DNA of 25,697 nucleotides from JAAFJT01 sp043772905 (GTDB lineage: Bacteria; Bacteroidota; Bacteroidia; Chitinophagales; Saprospiraceae): positions 1 to 25,697 of the forward strand of contig JAYVFS010000293.1 in assembly GCA_043772905.1 (NCBI GenBank). Reading direction: 5' to 3'. Position numbers and translations under genes: made by a program. The notes under the pieces are model-generated. The model worked only from the letters and a program-made list of their open reading frames with translations. It had not been told where the DNA came from and made no database searches. Below are positions 7,287 to 14,175 of this stretch, piece by piece. Every line of letters starts with the position of its first letter. The stretch's first letter is position 1.

Positions 7287-7301
7287 ATACTGCGGGGGGG
7301 G
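7287..7301 (-). repeat. Near copy of the word with an 8-G run
   Basis: On + this reads ATACTGCGGGG followed by four more G, one mismatch from ATACTGAGGGG. The eight-base G run at 7294-7301 is the longest G/C homopolymer I see in the window and could be slippage prone. Confidence 0.5.
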
Positions 7302-7305
7302 TGAA

Positions 7306-7350
7306 ACCCTCTATTCATCATTCACTGTTTACCATTCATCATTAATAAAT
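7306..7350 (+). repeat. G-poor ATTCATCATT word repeat before the CCG gene
   Basis: ATTCATCATTCACTG and ACCATTCATCATTAAT follow each other directly before the ATG at 7352. The complementary words (ATGATAAACGATGAATGATTAATGAT) occur at 7072-7097, so the whole leader can fold back on itself with the terminator hairpin in between. Confidence 0.5.
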
Positions 7351-7351
7351 T

Positions 7352-8143
7352 ATGACGAAACCATTAACTATTCCAACAATGGCAATGCTTGCAGCCGAAG
7401 ACCGTCAACCAGAAGTATTGTTTTGGGTTGGGTGTGCAGGTAGTTTCGATGCGCGGGCGCAAAAAGTGACGATTGCTTTTTCAAAAATATTGAACGAAGT
7501 CGGTATTGATTTCGCCATTTTAGGCAACGAAGAGATGTGTACAGGCGACCCTGCACGTCGAGCGGGCAACGAATTTATTTTCCAAATGATGGCTTTGCAG
7601 AACATCACAACGATGAATATGTATGATGTAAAAAAGATTGTTACAGCGTGCCCACATTGTTTTAATACTTTGAAAAATGAATATCCTGCGTTGGGTGGGC
7701 ATTATGATGTCGTGCATCATGCGCAATATTTGCAAAGCCTCATCAACGACGGACGCTTGAAAATTGAAGGCGGTGCGTTCAAAGGTAAAAAAATTACGTA
7801 CCATGATTCTTGTTATATAGGTCGAGCCAATGGCATTTATGAAGCACCGCGTGAAGTTTTAGCGCAGTTAGATGCTGAATTAGTGGAGTTGAAGCGTTGT
7901 CGTACCAATGGCTTGTGTTGTGGTGCTGGCGGTGCACAAATGTTCAAAGAAGACGAGCCAGGTGACAAGCGGATTAACATTGAAAGGGCAGACGAAATCT
8001 TAGAAACTGATGCCACAATCGTAGCAGCCAACTGCCCATTTTGTATCACCATGTTGTCTGATGGCATGAAAGCAAAAGACAAACAAGATGATGTTATGGT
8101 CTTCGATTTGTCTGAACTTATCGTTAATAATAATGGCTGGTAG
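7352..8143 (+). CDS. Cysteine-rich (CCG domain) Fe-S binding protein, HdrB/GlpC/LutA-like
   Basis: The 263-residue cytoplasmic protein has two cysteine-rich halves. The first has FWVGCAGSFD (Cys about 31), MCTGDPARRAGNE and ACPHCFNTLKNEYPALGG; the second has HDSCYIGRANGIYEAPREVL and the diagnostic CRTNGLCCGAGGAQMF, then NCPFC. This is the CCG domain of heterodisulfide reductase subunit B, GlpC and lactate oxidase subunit LutA, which binds unusual Fe-S clusters and passes electrons between a dehydrogenase and a carrier. The usual partner, a larger ferredoxin-type subunit, is not next to it here, so the substrate cannot be inferred. Start ATG 7352 matches where family members begin. It has a long leader with a promoter and an internal terminator-like hairpin, which suggests control by attenuation. 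Confidence 0.85.
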   Translation: MTKPLTIPTMAMLAAEDRQPEVLFWVGCAGSFDARAQKVTIAFSKILNEVGIDFAILGNEEMCTGDPARRAGNEFIFQMMALQNITTMNMYDVKKIVTACPHCFNTLKNEYPALGGHYDVVHHAQYLQSLINDGRLKIEGGAFKGKKITYHDSCYIGRANGIYEAPREVLAQLDAELVELKRCRTNGLCCGAGGAQMFKEDEPGDKRINIERADEILETDATIVAANCPFCITMLSDGMKAKDKQDDVMVFDLSELIVNNNGW

Positions 8144-8190
8144 CACAGAAATGCCTTGTCGTATTATTACAATACATCATTAACACACAA

Positions 8191-8228
8191 AAAATGCTGT
8201 TTTCTTATGAAAGCAGCATTTTTTTTTA
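8191..8228 (+). terminator. Terminator of the CCG gene
   Basis: AAAATGCTGTTTTC (8191-8204) pairs with 8209-8222 (one G-U pair) around a TTAT loop and continues into a T tract. It lies 47 bases behind the stop. Confidence 0.88.
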
Positions 8229-8238
8229 GAATCCGTTT

Positions 8239-8246
8239 TATATTTG
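8239..8246 (+). promoter_or_regulatory. Promoter-like TATATTTG element
   Basis: A perfect TAnnTTTG, though without a TTG at the usual distance. The 19 bases TATATTTGTATAAGCAAAT (8239-8257) are repeated exactly in inverted orientation at 6459-6477, and the first part recurs at 7056-7066. Downstream lies a terminator at 8404-8439 with no ORF between. The 8144-8592 stretch holds this element, two terminators, a word-repeat hairpin and the rpsO promoter. Confidence 0.4.
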
Positions 8247-8403
8247 TATAAGCAAATGATAAACCATTGTTAAACTGTTAAGATATTTTTTATAAAAAGT
8301 TAATCAAACTTTAATAGTTGTTACTTCTATTTTGAACCCAAGTCCCAATGACAGAAGGTTAACAAAATGAGGTTTAATAAATGGGGTTCCAAAAACCGTA
8401 GTT

Positions 8404-8439
8404 CCCTCGCCAATCTTACGATTGCGCGAGGGTTTTTTT
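8404..8439 (+). terminator. Intrinsic terminator between the CCG gene and rpsO
   Basis: CCCTCG (8404-8409) with CGAGGG (8427-8432) and inner CAATC with GATTG form a bulged stem around TTAC, followed by seven T. It does not end any visible CDS; the CCG gene already has its own terminator at 8191. It may end a small RNA that starts near 8250. Confidence 0.8.
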
Positions 8440-8441
8440 GT

Positions 8442-8510
8442 TTAATGGATAATTGATAATGTAATGTTTTTTTAAAAATTATCCATTATCCATTATCCAT
8501 TATCCATTAA
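8442..8510 (+). repeat. Hairpin of TATCCAT word repeats upstream of rpsO
   Basis: The right arm has the heptamer-like word ATTATCC/ATCCATT four times in a row (8479-8509) and no G. The left arm TTAATGGATAATTGATAAT is nearly its complement, so about 21 of 25 positions can pair. The repeat abuts the rpsO promoter. Confidence 0.65.
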
Positions 8511-8515
8511 ATAAC

Positions 8516-8523
8516 TATCTTTG
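8516..8523 (+). promoter_or_regulatory. rpsO promoter -7 element
   Basis: TATCTTTG matches TAnnTTTG exactly, followed by GCG. Transcription would start near 8530 and leave a leader of about 60 bases. The -33 position falls in the word repeat and lacks TTG. Confidence 0.6.
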
Positions 8524-8592
8524 CGCCGCTTTAAGAGCTAAAACAGATTTTCGTAATCGTATTTGGTTAACAAATTTTAAAAAATTAAGACA

Positions 8593-8871
8593 ATGGCAAT
8601 TTATCTGTCAAAAGAAAAGAAAGAAGAAATTTTCCGTACACACGGAAAAAGTGAAAAAGACTCAGGCTCAACAGAGGGACAAGTGGCTTTATTCACATTC
8701 CGTATTGCGGAGTTATCAAAGCATCTTCAAATCAACAAACAAGACCACTCTTGCCGCCGTGCATTGTTGGCTTTGGTTGGTCAACGCAAGCGTACTTTGG
8801 CGTATTTGCACGACAAAGACATCGCTCGTTATCGTACAATCTGCGAGAAATTAGGTATTCGTCATACGTAA
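8593..8871 (+). CDS. rpsO: Ribosomal protein bS15
   Basis: The 92-residue protein is small-subunit protein S15, which binds 16S rRNA in the central domain and helps bridge to the large subunit. The typical THGKSEKDSGSTEGQVALFT segment, LSKHLQINKQDH, the LVGQRKRTLAYL core and the C-terminal RYRTICEKLGIRHT are all present. Length is normal (about 89-92). Start ATG 8593. Its own promoter (8516) and terminator (8894) make it a monocistronic unit. S15 often regulates its own translation through the leader; I cannot identify a specific structure for that here. Confidence 0.97.
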   Translation: MAIYLSKEKKEEIFRTHGKSEKDSGSTEGQVALFTFRIAELSKHLQINKQDHSCRRALLALVGQRKRTLAYLHDKDIARYRTICEKLGIRHT

Positions 8872-8893
8872 GAAATTAAAGATTTCGCAATAA

Positions 8894-8929
8894 AAAAACG
8901 CTCAACTGCTTCTGTAGTTGGGCGTTTTT
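8894..8929 (+). terminator. rpsO terminator
   Basis: AAAAACGCTCAACT (8894-8907) pairs with AGTTGGGCGTTTTT (8916-8929), one G-U pair, eight-base loop, ending in five T. It lies 23 bases after the rpsO stop and ends that unit before the sialic acid locus. Confidence 0.9.
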
Positions 8930-9070
8930 CATTATGTGCTTATGGGCAAAAGTCAGTTTTTGGGGACAACGTGCTTTCTGCTAGTCAATTTAACATGCAC
9001 AATCGCCCAAATGCTTACATGCAAAGCAAAAATCTTAAACACTTCTTTTTTGAAAATAATTCTTAAAATA

Positions 9071-9102
9071 TTTGGTGGCACAAAATAAGTGATTTAGTTT
9101 TG
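9071..9102 (+). promoter_or_regulatory. Promoter of the sialic acid locus
   Basis: TTTG (9071-9074), a 20-base spacer and TAGTTTTG (9095-9102) make the best Bacteroidota promoter in the window, matching both elements of the TTTG/TAnnTTTG consensus. Transcription would begin within a few bases of the palindrome at 9104-9120, about 45 bases upstream of the susC-like ATG. Confidence 0.75.
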
Positions 9103-9103
9103 C

Positions 9104-9120
9104 ATTATGTATGACATAAT
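9104..9120 (+). promoter_or_regulatory. Candidate GntR-family operator palindrome
   Basis: ATTATGTATGACATAAT has perfect 7-base arms around ATG. Its centre GT-ATG-AC has the GTnnnAC core of FadR-subfamily operators (general form TnGTnnnACnA), with the two outer bases differing. It sits directly behind the -7 element, where a repressor would block transcription. The FadR-type regulator at the end of the locus is the natural candidate to bind it. The pairing of this site with that protein is inference. Confidence 0.55.
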
Positions 9121-9154
9121 AAATATTTTTTCAAAAAATTAAATTCACCGAATT

Positions 9155-12100
9155 ATGATGAAAAAGGTACTTTATGGGCTTATCCTGTTTGTGTTGACTT
9201 TGCTCACACAACAGGTTTATGCCCAAGATAAAAACATCAGTGGTACGATTATAGACGAAACAGGCAAACCTATGGAGTTTGTTTCCGTTGTTGTCAAAGG
9301 CACAGGCAATGGCACTATCACGGCTACTGATGGCAGTTTTAGTTTAAAAATACCACAAGAAGCCACAACTTTGGTGTGTAGCTTTGTCGGTTACGCTCCT
9401 TTAGAGGTCAATATTACCACATCACCCCTCAGTATCAAAATGAAATCTGCGGGTGAATTAGATGAAATTGTCGTCATCGGCTACGGCGAGCAATCAAGGC
9501 GCACATTGACGGGTGCTGTATCGAGTGCCAATGACAATGTTTTGAAATCCGTACCGCGTACCAATGTCGGTACCGCTCTTCAAGGCACGGTGACAGGTCT
9601 TCGGGTTCAACAAAACACTGGTCAACCAGGCGCAACTCCTACTTTGAGTTTTCGCGGCGGAACGGATTTTAATGGCAATGGCTCACCTTTGATTATTTTA
9701 GATGGCATCATTGTGCCGTCATTGTATGGCATCAATATGTCGGATGTGGAAAGCATAGATTTGTTGAAAGATGCCGCTTCTACGGCTATTTATGGCGCAA
9801 GGGCTTCAAACGGTGTTGTTTTAATCACCACTAAAAAAGGTAAAAAAGGCAAAACGCAAGTCTCTTATACCTACCGCAACGGTACAAATAAAGTACGCCG
9901 CAATCCGGTTGATTATATGAGTGCAGAAGATTATATCCGTTGGAACAGGCGCGGCATTGGTAGCCGTTTTTCATTGGGTAAATTGGGCAATGACGGCGAC
10001 ACAACAAGCACAAAAAATCAGGTGACAGGCGCATGGGGTTGGGCGAATAACTCTGCTTGGACAGCTGCCGATGGCAAATACTCTACACAATTGGTCTCAA
10101 ACAATAATCGTGGTTTGATTACTGACCCGAATTGGAACTTATTGGTGGACAAAAACCCCTTTAACCCCTCAGTATCCGACAGTATTTTGTTTCGTTCTAC
10201 GGGTCAAAGGGAGTTGGAAGACATGATTTTGCAACAAAGCCATGTCAATGAACACTATATCAATTTCTCCGGTGCTAATGATATGGGCAGTTTCGCCTTA
10301 GGCATGGGTGCTTTGGAAGATGTGGGTATGGTCCTCGGTTCACAACTCAATCGTTTGAGTATGAACTTCAACGGCGGGTTAAATATCAATAAAGACTTGA
10401 AAATCACGCTTAATACCAGTGTTTACAGCGATAAAGCGACACCTTCTTACCTCACGGCTGATAATAATGGTGGTTTAGGCGGCGGTTTGATTCAGCGTCT
10501 TGTCGGTGTAGCGCCAACTGTCCGTTATACAAGAGACGTAACTGGAGAGATTTTGCCCGGCGTGGACGGTGGCACATTGGGCAATCCTGATTATTTTCAA
10601 GACAAATTCATCAATAAAACCAGCGAACAACGTTTCACAGGTGGCTTGAATTTGGAATATACGATACTACCTCAGTTGAAGTTTTTAGCTTCTGCTTCTG
10701 GTTTTATGCGCTACACATTGGGTGAAAGTTTTAATAAACTCTACATAAATGGCACAGGTGGCGCGACAGTGGCTACACGTAACTCGTCTATCTCGAACAA
10801 TAGAACAACACAATATACTTACAACGCTTTTTTGCAATATTCAAAATATATTGGACAACATTCTATCTCCGTATTAGGTGGTGGTGAGTTTTTTGACTAC
10901 AAAAATTTTGCAAGCAGTGCCTCTGCCAATGGCGCAGCGACCGATTTTATCCCTTATTTGAGTGCTGCAACGGCAGCCGTTGGCGTGCCATCATCGGCTT
11001 TCAACTCTTGGCAACGTTTGGCTTCGGGTATTGGGCGTATCAATTATAATTTTGATTCGCGCTTTTTAGCAACATTCAATATGCGTTATGATGGTACATC
11101 AAAACTTACCACAAATCGCTATGGCTTTTTTCCAGGCGTTTCGGTAGGTTGGAATGTACAAGGTGAGAAATTTTATGCTAATTCAGGCTTAAATAAGTAT
11201 ATCAGTGCCTTGAAACCGCGCATCAGTTGGGGTGAAAACGGCAGCATTGACCCCCTCAGTGATTTTGCAACTGTTGCCGTTTATGGCAATGTTGGTACTT
11301 ATAATGGCAGTCCTGGCTTTGCTGCGGGAAGCATTTTTAATACCAATTTGAGATGGGAACGGGCGCAAACTTTGAATTTCGGTTTGGATATGGGCTTGTT
11401 TGACAACCGAATCACTGTAATCGGCGATTATTTTATCCGCAATGTTTTTGATAAAATCGCTGGTTTAAGCATTCCTGCATGGACAGGTTTCAGTTCGTTC
11501 ACCACCAATTTAGGTCAATTGCAAAACAAAGGTATTGAATTGGAACTCAAAGCCGATGTCCTTCGCCCTAAAACAAAAGGCGGCTTAAACGTTCAAGTTG
11601 GTGCTAATTTTTACCATGTCAAAAACTATGTAGTCAAACTTCCTGACAACGGATTGGAACGCAATCGCCAAGGCACTATCCGCGTTTTTGACCCCGCCAC
11701 CAATCAAATCATCCAAGTGGCAGGTCTGCAAGAAGGTTTACGCGTCGGTTTAGACGAAATTTGGTCACCGATTTACGATGGCATTTACACATCACAAGGC
11801 GATTTGGATGCACGTGCTAATTTTTTCAACTCATTCTTACCGTCTCCTAACAAACGGGCTAAACAATTAGGCGATGCTCGTTGGCGCGATATAGACAACA
11901 ACGATACTTTGGATTTTAGAGATTTCATTTCTGTGGGTCGCTCAACGCCGACGATTCAAGGCGGTTTCAACGGTTTGGTCGCTTGGAAAGGTTTCAGTTT
12001 GTTCGCCCAATTCGAGTATGCGATGGGCTTCAAAATACTCAATCAGTCTTATTTACGCGGTCTATCACAAGTACAAGGCTCTCAAAATGGACCAGTTGAC

Positions 12101-12469
12101 GTGACCAATACATGGCATCCTGACAATCCAACCGGCACTTTGCCACGCTATTATTGGGCAAACTATGGCAGAAATTACTTCATGGATGCGGGTGGCGGCA
12201 CTTCTCAAACATCACCAGCACCTGCCAATTTCTACGAAAAAGGCGATTATCTCGCTTTGCGTGAAATCACTCTCAGCTATGATATGCCAAGCGAATTGTT
12301 TCAGAAGTATTTGAAAAACAAGGTTCAAGGCTTGAGAATCTATCTTTCAGGGTCAAATTTGGCGTATTTCACGAAATACAGTGGCAACTTCCCCGATGTC
12401 GGCGGCAATGATGTCGGTCGTTTCCCTTTGCCGAGAACGATGACTTTTGGTTTGAATGTTACGCTGTAA
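9155..12469 (+). CDS. SusC/RagA-type TonB-dependent outer membrane transporter (NanO-like)
   Basis: The 1104-residue protein imports ligand across the outer membrane with energy from TonB, working as a pair with the SusD-like lipoprotein that follows. A signal peptide is cut after Ala23 (VYA/Q). Residues about 28-95 form a carboxypeptidase-D regulatory-like beta domain (GTIIDETGKPMEFVSV, DGSFSL, FVGY). The SusC signature LDEIVVIGYG is at 102-111, followed by the plug (GLRVQQNTGQPGATP, DLLKDAASTAIYGARASNGVVLITTKKG) and a large beta barrel ending in MTFGLNVTL. As first gene of a locus with sialidase and sialic acid lyase it most likely takes up sialic acid or sialoglycans, comparable to NanO of Tannerella; that specificity is inferred from context. 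Two exact word copies (9425, 10165) and one near copy (11251) lie in the coding sequence. Confidence 0.93.
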   Translation: MMKKVLYGLILFVLTLLTQQVYAQDKNISGTIIDETGKPMEFVSVVVKGTGNGTITATDGSFSLKIPQEATTLVCSFVGYAPLEVNITTSPLSIKMKSAGELDEIVVIGYGEQSRRTLTGAVSSANDNVLKSVPRTNVGTALQGTVTGLRVQQNTGQPGATPTLSFRGGTDFNGNGSPLIILDGIIVPSLYGINMSDVESIDLLKDAASTAIYGARASNGVVLITTKKGKKGKTQVSYTYRNGTNKVRRNPVDYMSAEDYIRWNRRGIGSRFSLGKLGNDGDTTSTKNQVTGAWGWANNSAWTAADGKYSTQLVSNNNRGLITDPNWNLLVDKNPFNPSVSDSILFRSTGQRELEDMILQQSHVNEHYINFSGANDMGSFALGMGALEDVGMVLGSQLNRLSMNFNGGLNINKDLKITLNTSVYSDKATPSYLTADNNGGLGGGLIQRLVGVAPTVRYTRDVTGEILPGVDGGTLGNPDYFQDKFINKTSEQRFTGGLNLEYTILPQLKFLASASGFMRYTLGESFNKLYINGTGGATVATRNSSISNNRTTQYTYNAFLQYSKYIGQHSISVLGGGEFFDYKNFASSASANGAATDFIPYLSAATAAVGVPSSAFNSWQRLASGIGRINYNFDSRFLATFNMRYDGTSKLTTNRYGFFPGVSVGWNVQGEKFYANSGLNKYISALKPRISWGENGSIDPLSDFATVAVYGNVGTYNGSPGFAAGSIFNTNLRWERAQTLNFGLDMGLFDNRITVIGDYFIRNVFDKIAGLSIPAWTGFSSFTTNLGQLQNKGIELELKADVLRPKTKGGLNVQVGANFYHVKNYVVKLPDNGLERNRQGTIRVFDPATNQIIQVAGLQEGLRVGLDEIWSPIYDGIYTSQGDLDARANFFNSFLPSPNKRAKQLGDARWRDIDNNDTLDFRDFISVGRSTPTIQGGFNGLVAWKGFSLFAQFEYAMGFKILNQSYLRGLSQVQGSQNGPVDVTNTWHPDNPTGTLPRYYWANYGRNYFMDAGGGTSQTSPAPANFYEKGDYLALREITLSYDMPSELFQKYLKNKVQGLRIYLSGSNLAYFTKYSGNFPDVGGNDVGRFPLPRTMTFGLNVTL
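9425..9435 (+). repeat. CCCCTCAGTAT word inside the susC-like gene, copy A
   Basis: Exact sense-strand copy coding for PLSI at residues 91-94, at the end of the regulatory-like domain just before the SusC signature. Confidence 0.85.
10165..10175 (+). repeat. CCCCTCAGTAT word inside the susC-like gene, copy B
   Basis: Exact sense-strand copy read in a different frame from copy A (N-P-S-V at residues 337-340). A near copy, CCCCCTCAGT followed by GA, lies at 11251-11262 in the same gene (D-P-L-S-D). Confidence 0.85.
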
Positions 12470-12473
12470 CTTA

Positions 12474-12506
12474 AGTCTTAGGAAGCCTTGAAGGCTTCCT
12501 AAGACT
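12474..12506 (+). repeat. 33-base perfect palindrome, 16-1-16 type
   Basis: AGTCTTAGGAAGCCTT (12474-12489) and its exact complement (12491-12506) flank a single G. It begins 5 bases after the susC-like stop and ends 6 bases before ACCCCCTCAGTATTTT. It could slow transcription between the susC-like and susD-like genes; there is no T tract directly behind the stem. Confidence 0.92.
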
Positions 12507-12512
12507 ATGAAG

Positions 12513-12529
12513 ACCCCCTCAGTATTTTT
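12513..12529 (+). repeat. ACCCCCTCAGTATTTTT element, susC-susD gap
   Basis: Full intergenic form in sense orientation, 6 bases behind the palindrome and about 36 bases before the susD-like ATG. Confidence 0.88.
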
Positions 12530-12565
12530 ATCAAAATTCAAGTATTTTTCAAAAAAAGATAAAAA

Positions 12566-14083
12566 ATGAAATCATTTCCAATATATAAAATCATGCTCAC
12601 GATGCTCTTTTTCCTAAGCATCACGGCTTGTAAAGACCAATTAGAAGAAGTCATACCGCAAACGTCTTTAAATCAAACCTTGATTTTGACAGACCCAAAC
12701 GCGGCTTTGACGCTTTACAATGGTGTGTACAGTACCTTTCGCGGGTTTCACAGCACCCTATTTACATTCGGCGAAATGCGCTCCGATATTTGGGTGGACG
12801 GTCTTTTTACGGAATCAGAAGACGCCGGAGCAAAGCAATATTACACGCATAACTTCTTGGCTTCCAATGCGCCTGCAGGTAATTGGGCAAGTTTTTACAG
12901 CTTGTTAGACAGAGTCAATACCATCATTAGCCTATTCCCAAAAGCACCGCTTGACGATGCACAACGCAAGCGGATATTGGGAGAAATGTACGGCATCCGT
13001 GCCTATGTCTATTACACAATGCTGAAAACTTGGGGCGGTGTGCCACTCACAACCGAGCCTGTGACAAGCATAGACAAATTGGCAGATTTGTACAAAGAAC
13101 GGTCAACACCTGAAGCCATTTTAGCCCAAATCAAAGCCGATATTGACAAATCATTAGAGTTTTTTGCAGGAAACAATGCTTTTTCTGCGAAACGGGTTTA
13201 TTGGACTCGCCCAGCGACATTGACCTTACAAGGTGATGTTTTAATCTGGTCAGGTACAAATATGGGCGGCGGCAATGCCGATTTTTCAAAAGCTAAAGCT
13301 GCTTTGGAAGAAGTAAAAGCCCTTTCAACATTGGGTTTAAATGCCAATTATGCCGACACTTTTGACCCAACGAAGAAGACAAATAACAAGGAAATCCTTT
13401 TCGCCATCAGTTATGAAAAAGACCAAGCAACCATGGGTACTTATGGCAGTTACTTGGTCAATACCACTCAAGCGAGTACATTGATTTTTAATCCACCACC
13501 TGCAACGTCTGTGCCTGTTGCTACAGCTTATCCCTTTGTTAGCGGTGCCAGTCGCGTCGGTATGTCGGCTGCCACCATTGCCAAACTCAATGATGCCAAC
13601 GACAAACGGGCAGCGGCGACCTTCCGCGTGATGTACCGCAATGCTGCGCCGTATGCCATTGCTGGTGTGATGTTGACAAAATTCATCGGACGTGTGGATG
13701 CTGGCGCACAGCTTTATGACAATGATTTTCCGATTTATCGTTTTGCCGATGTACTTTTGTTATTGGCAGAAGCGAAAACCAAACTTAACGAAGACCCTGC
13801 GGCTGAAATCAATGCGATTCGCCAAAGAGCCTACACCACGCCCGCTGTTTTCACAAAAGGTACAGTAACGGACAATATGAACGCCATTTTGGACGAATAC
13901 CTAAGAGAATTCATTGGCGAAGGCAAACGGTGGTGGGCTCTGCGTCGCGCTGGCAACAGTTATGTGTTTGCCAATATCAAACCCTCGTTGTTAGCCGCTG
14001 GTCAGGAATATAAGTTTTTGCTACCGATAACAGTTGGTATGCTCAACTCTGACCCCAAACTGACGCAAACGCCAGGGTATTAA
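12566..14083 (+). CDS. SusD/RagB-type surface lipoprotein (NanU-like)
   Basis: The 505-residue lipoprotein caps the SusC barrel from outside and binds the glycan or sugar to be imported. A lipoprotein signal ends in ITAC with Cys22. The helical SusD fold is visible in AQRKRILGEMYGIRAYVYYTM with the following KTWGGVPLTTEPV (about 130-170) and in the C-terminal FPIYRFADVLLLLAEAKTKL and EFIGEGKRWWALRR. Length is at the short end for the family, as in sialic-acid-linked SusD homologues such as NanU. It follows the susC-like gene by 96 bases that hold a palindrome and a word copy, an arrangement that may lower or separate expression of the two genes. Substrate assignment rests on context. Confidence 0.92.
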   Translation: MKSFPIYKIMLTMLFFLSITACKDQLEEVIPQTSLNQTLILTDPNAALTLYNGVYSTFRGFHSTLFTFGEMRSDIWVDGLFTESEDAGAKQYYTHNFLASNAPAGNWASFYSLLDRVNTIISLFPKAPLDDAQRKRILGEMYGIRAYVYYTMLKTWGGVPLTTEPVTSIDKLADLYKERSTPEAILAQIKADIDKSLEFFAGNNAFSAKRVYWTRPATLTLQGDVLIWSGTNMGGGNADFSKAKAALEEVKALSTLGLNANYADTFDPTKKTNNKEILFAISYEKDQATMGTYGSYLVNTTQASTLIFNPPPATSVPVATAYPFVSGASRVGMSAATIAKLNDANDKRAAATFRVMYRNAAPYAIAGVMLTKFIGRVDAGAQLYDNDFPIYRFADVLLLLAEAKTKLNEDPAAEINAIRQRAYTTPAVFTKGTVTDNMNAILDEYLREFIGEGKRWWALRRAGNSYVFANIKPSLLAAGQEYKFLLPITVGMLNSDPKLTQTPGY

Positions 14084-14168
14084 TGATAAAATATGAATGA
14101 TGAAATATAAATTAGGATTTCATCATTCGTGTTTTATCATTCATATTTCATCATTCATATTTCATCAT
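14083..14168 (+). repeat. 30-base stem built from TTTCATCATTCATA words, between susD-like and nanA
   Basis: The left arm 14083-14112 and right arm 14139-14168 are complementary at 28 of 30 positions. The right arm consists of the 14-base word ATATTTCATCATTC in tandem and has no G; the left arm has no C. The stem begins at the last base of the susD-like stop codon and ends 7 bases before the nanA ATG, filling the whole gap. Confidence 0.8.
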
Positions 14169-14175
14169 TCATATT

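Noticed and set aside
7094..7345. Open frame of 83 codons in the CCG gene leader
   Set aside because: It runs through the GC-rich terminator hairpin and word repeats, has low-complexity hydrophobic sequence and no family likeness; it is best seen as chance.
12474..12506. Strong intrinsic terminator ending the susC-like transcript
   Set aside because: The palindrome is perfect but is followed by ATGAAGACCCCC, not by a T tract, so full termination is unlikely; it is listed as a repeat instead.
9155..14083. Starch-type (Sus) polysaccharide locus
   Set aside because: SusC and SusD folds serve many ligands; no amylase-type gene is present, while sialidase, lyase, mutarotase and epimerase define the substrate as sialic acid.
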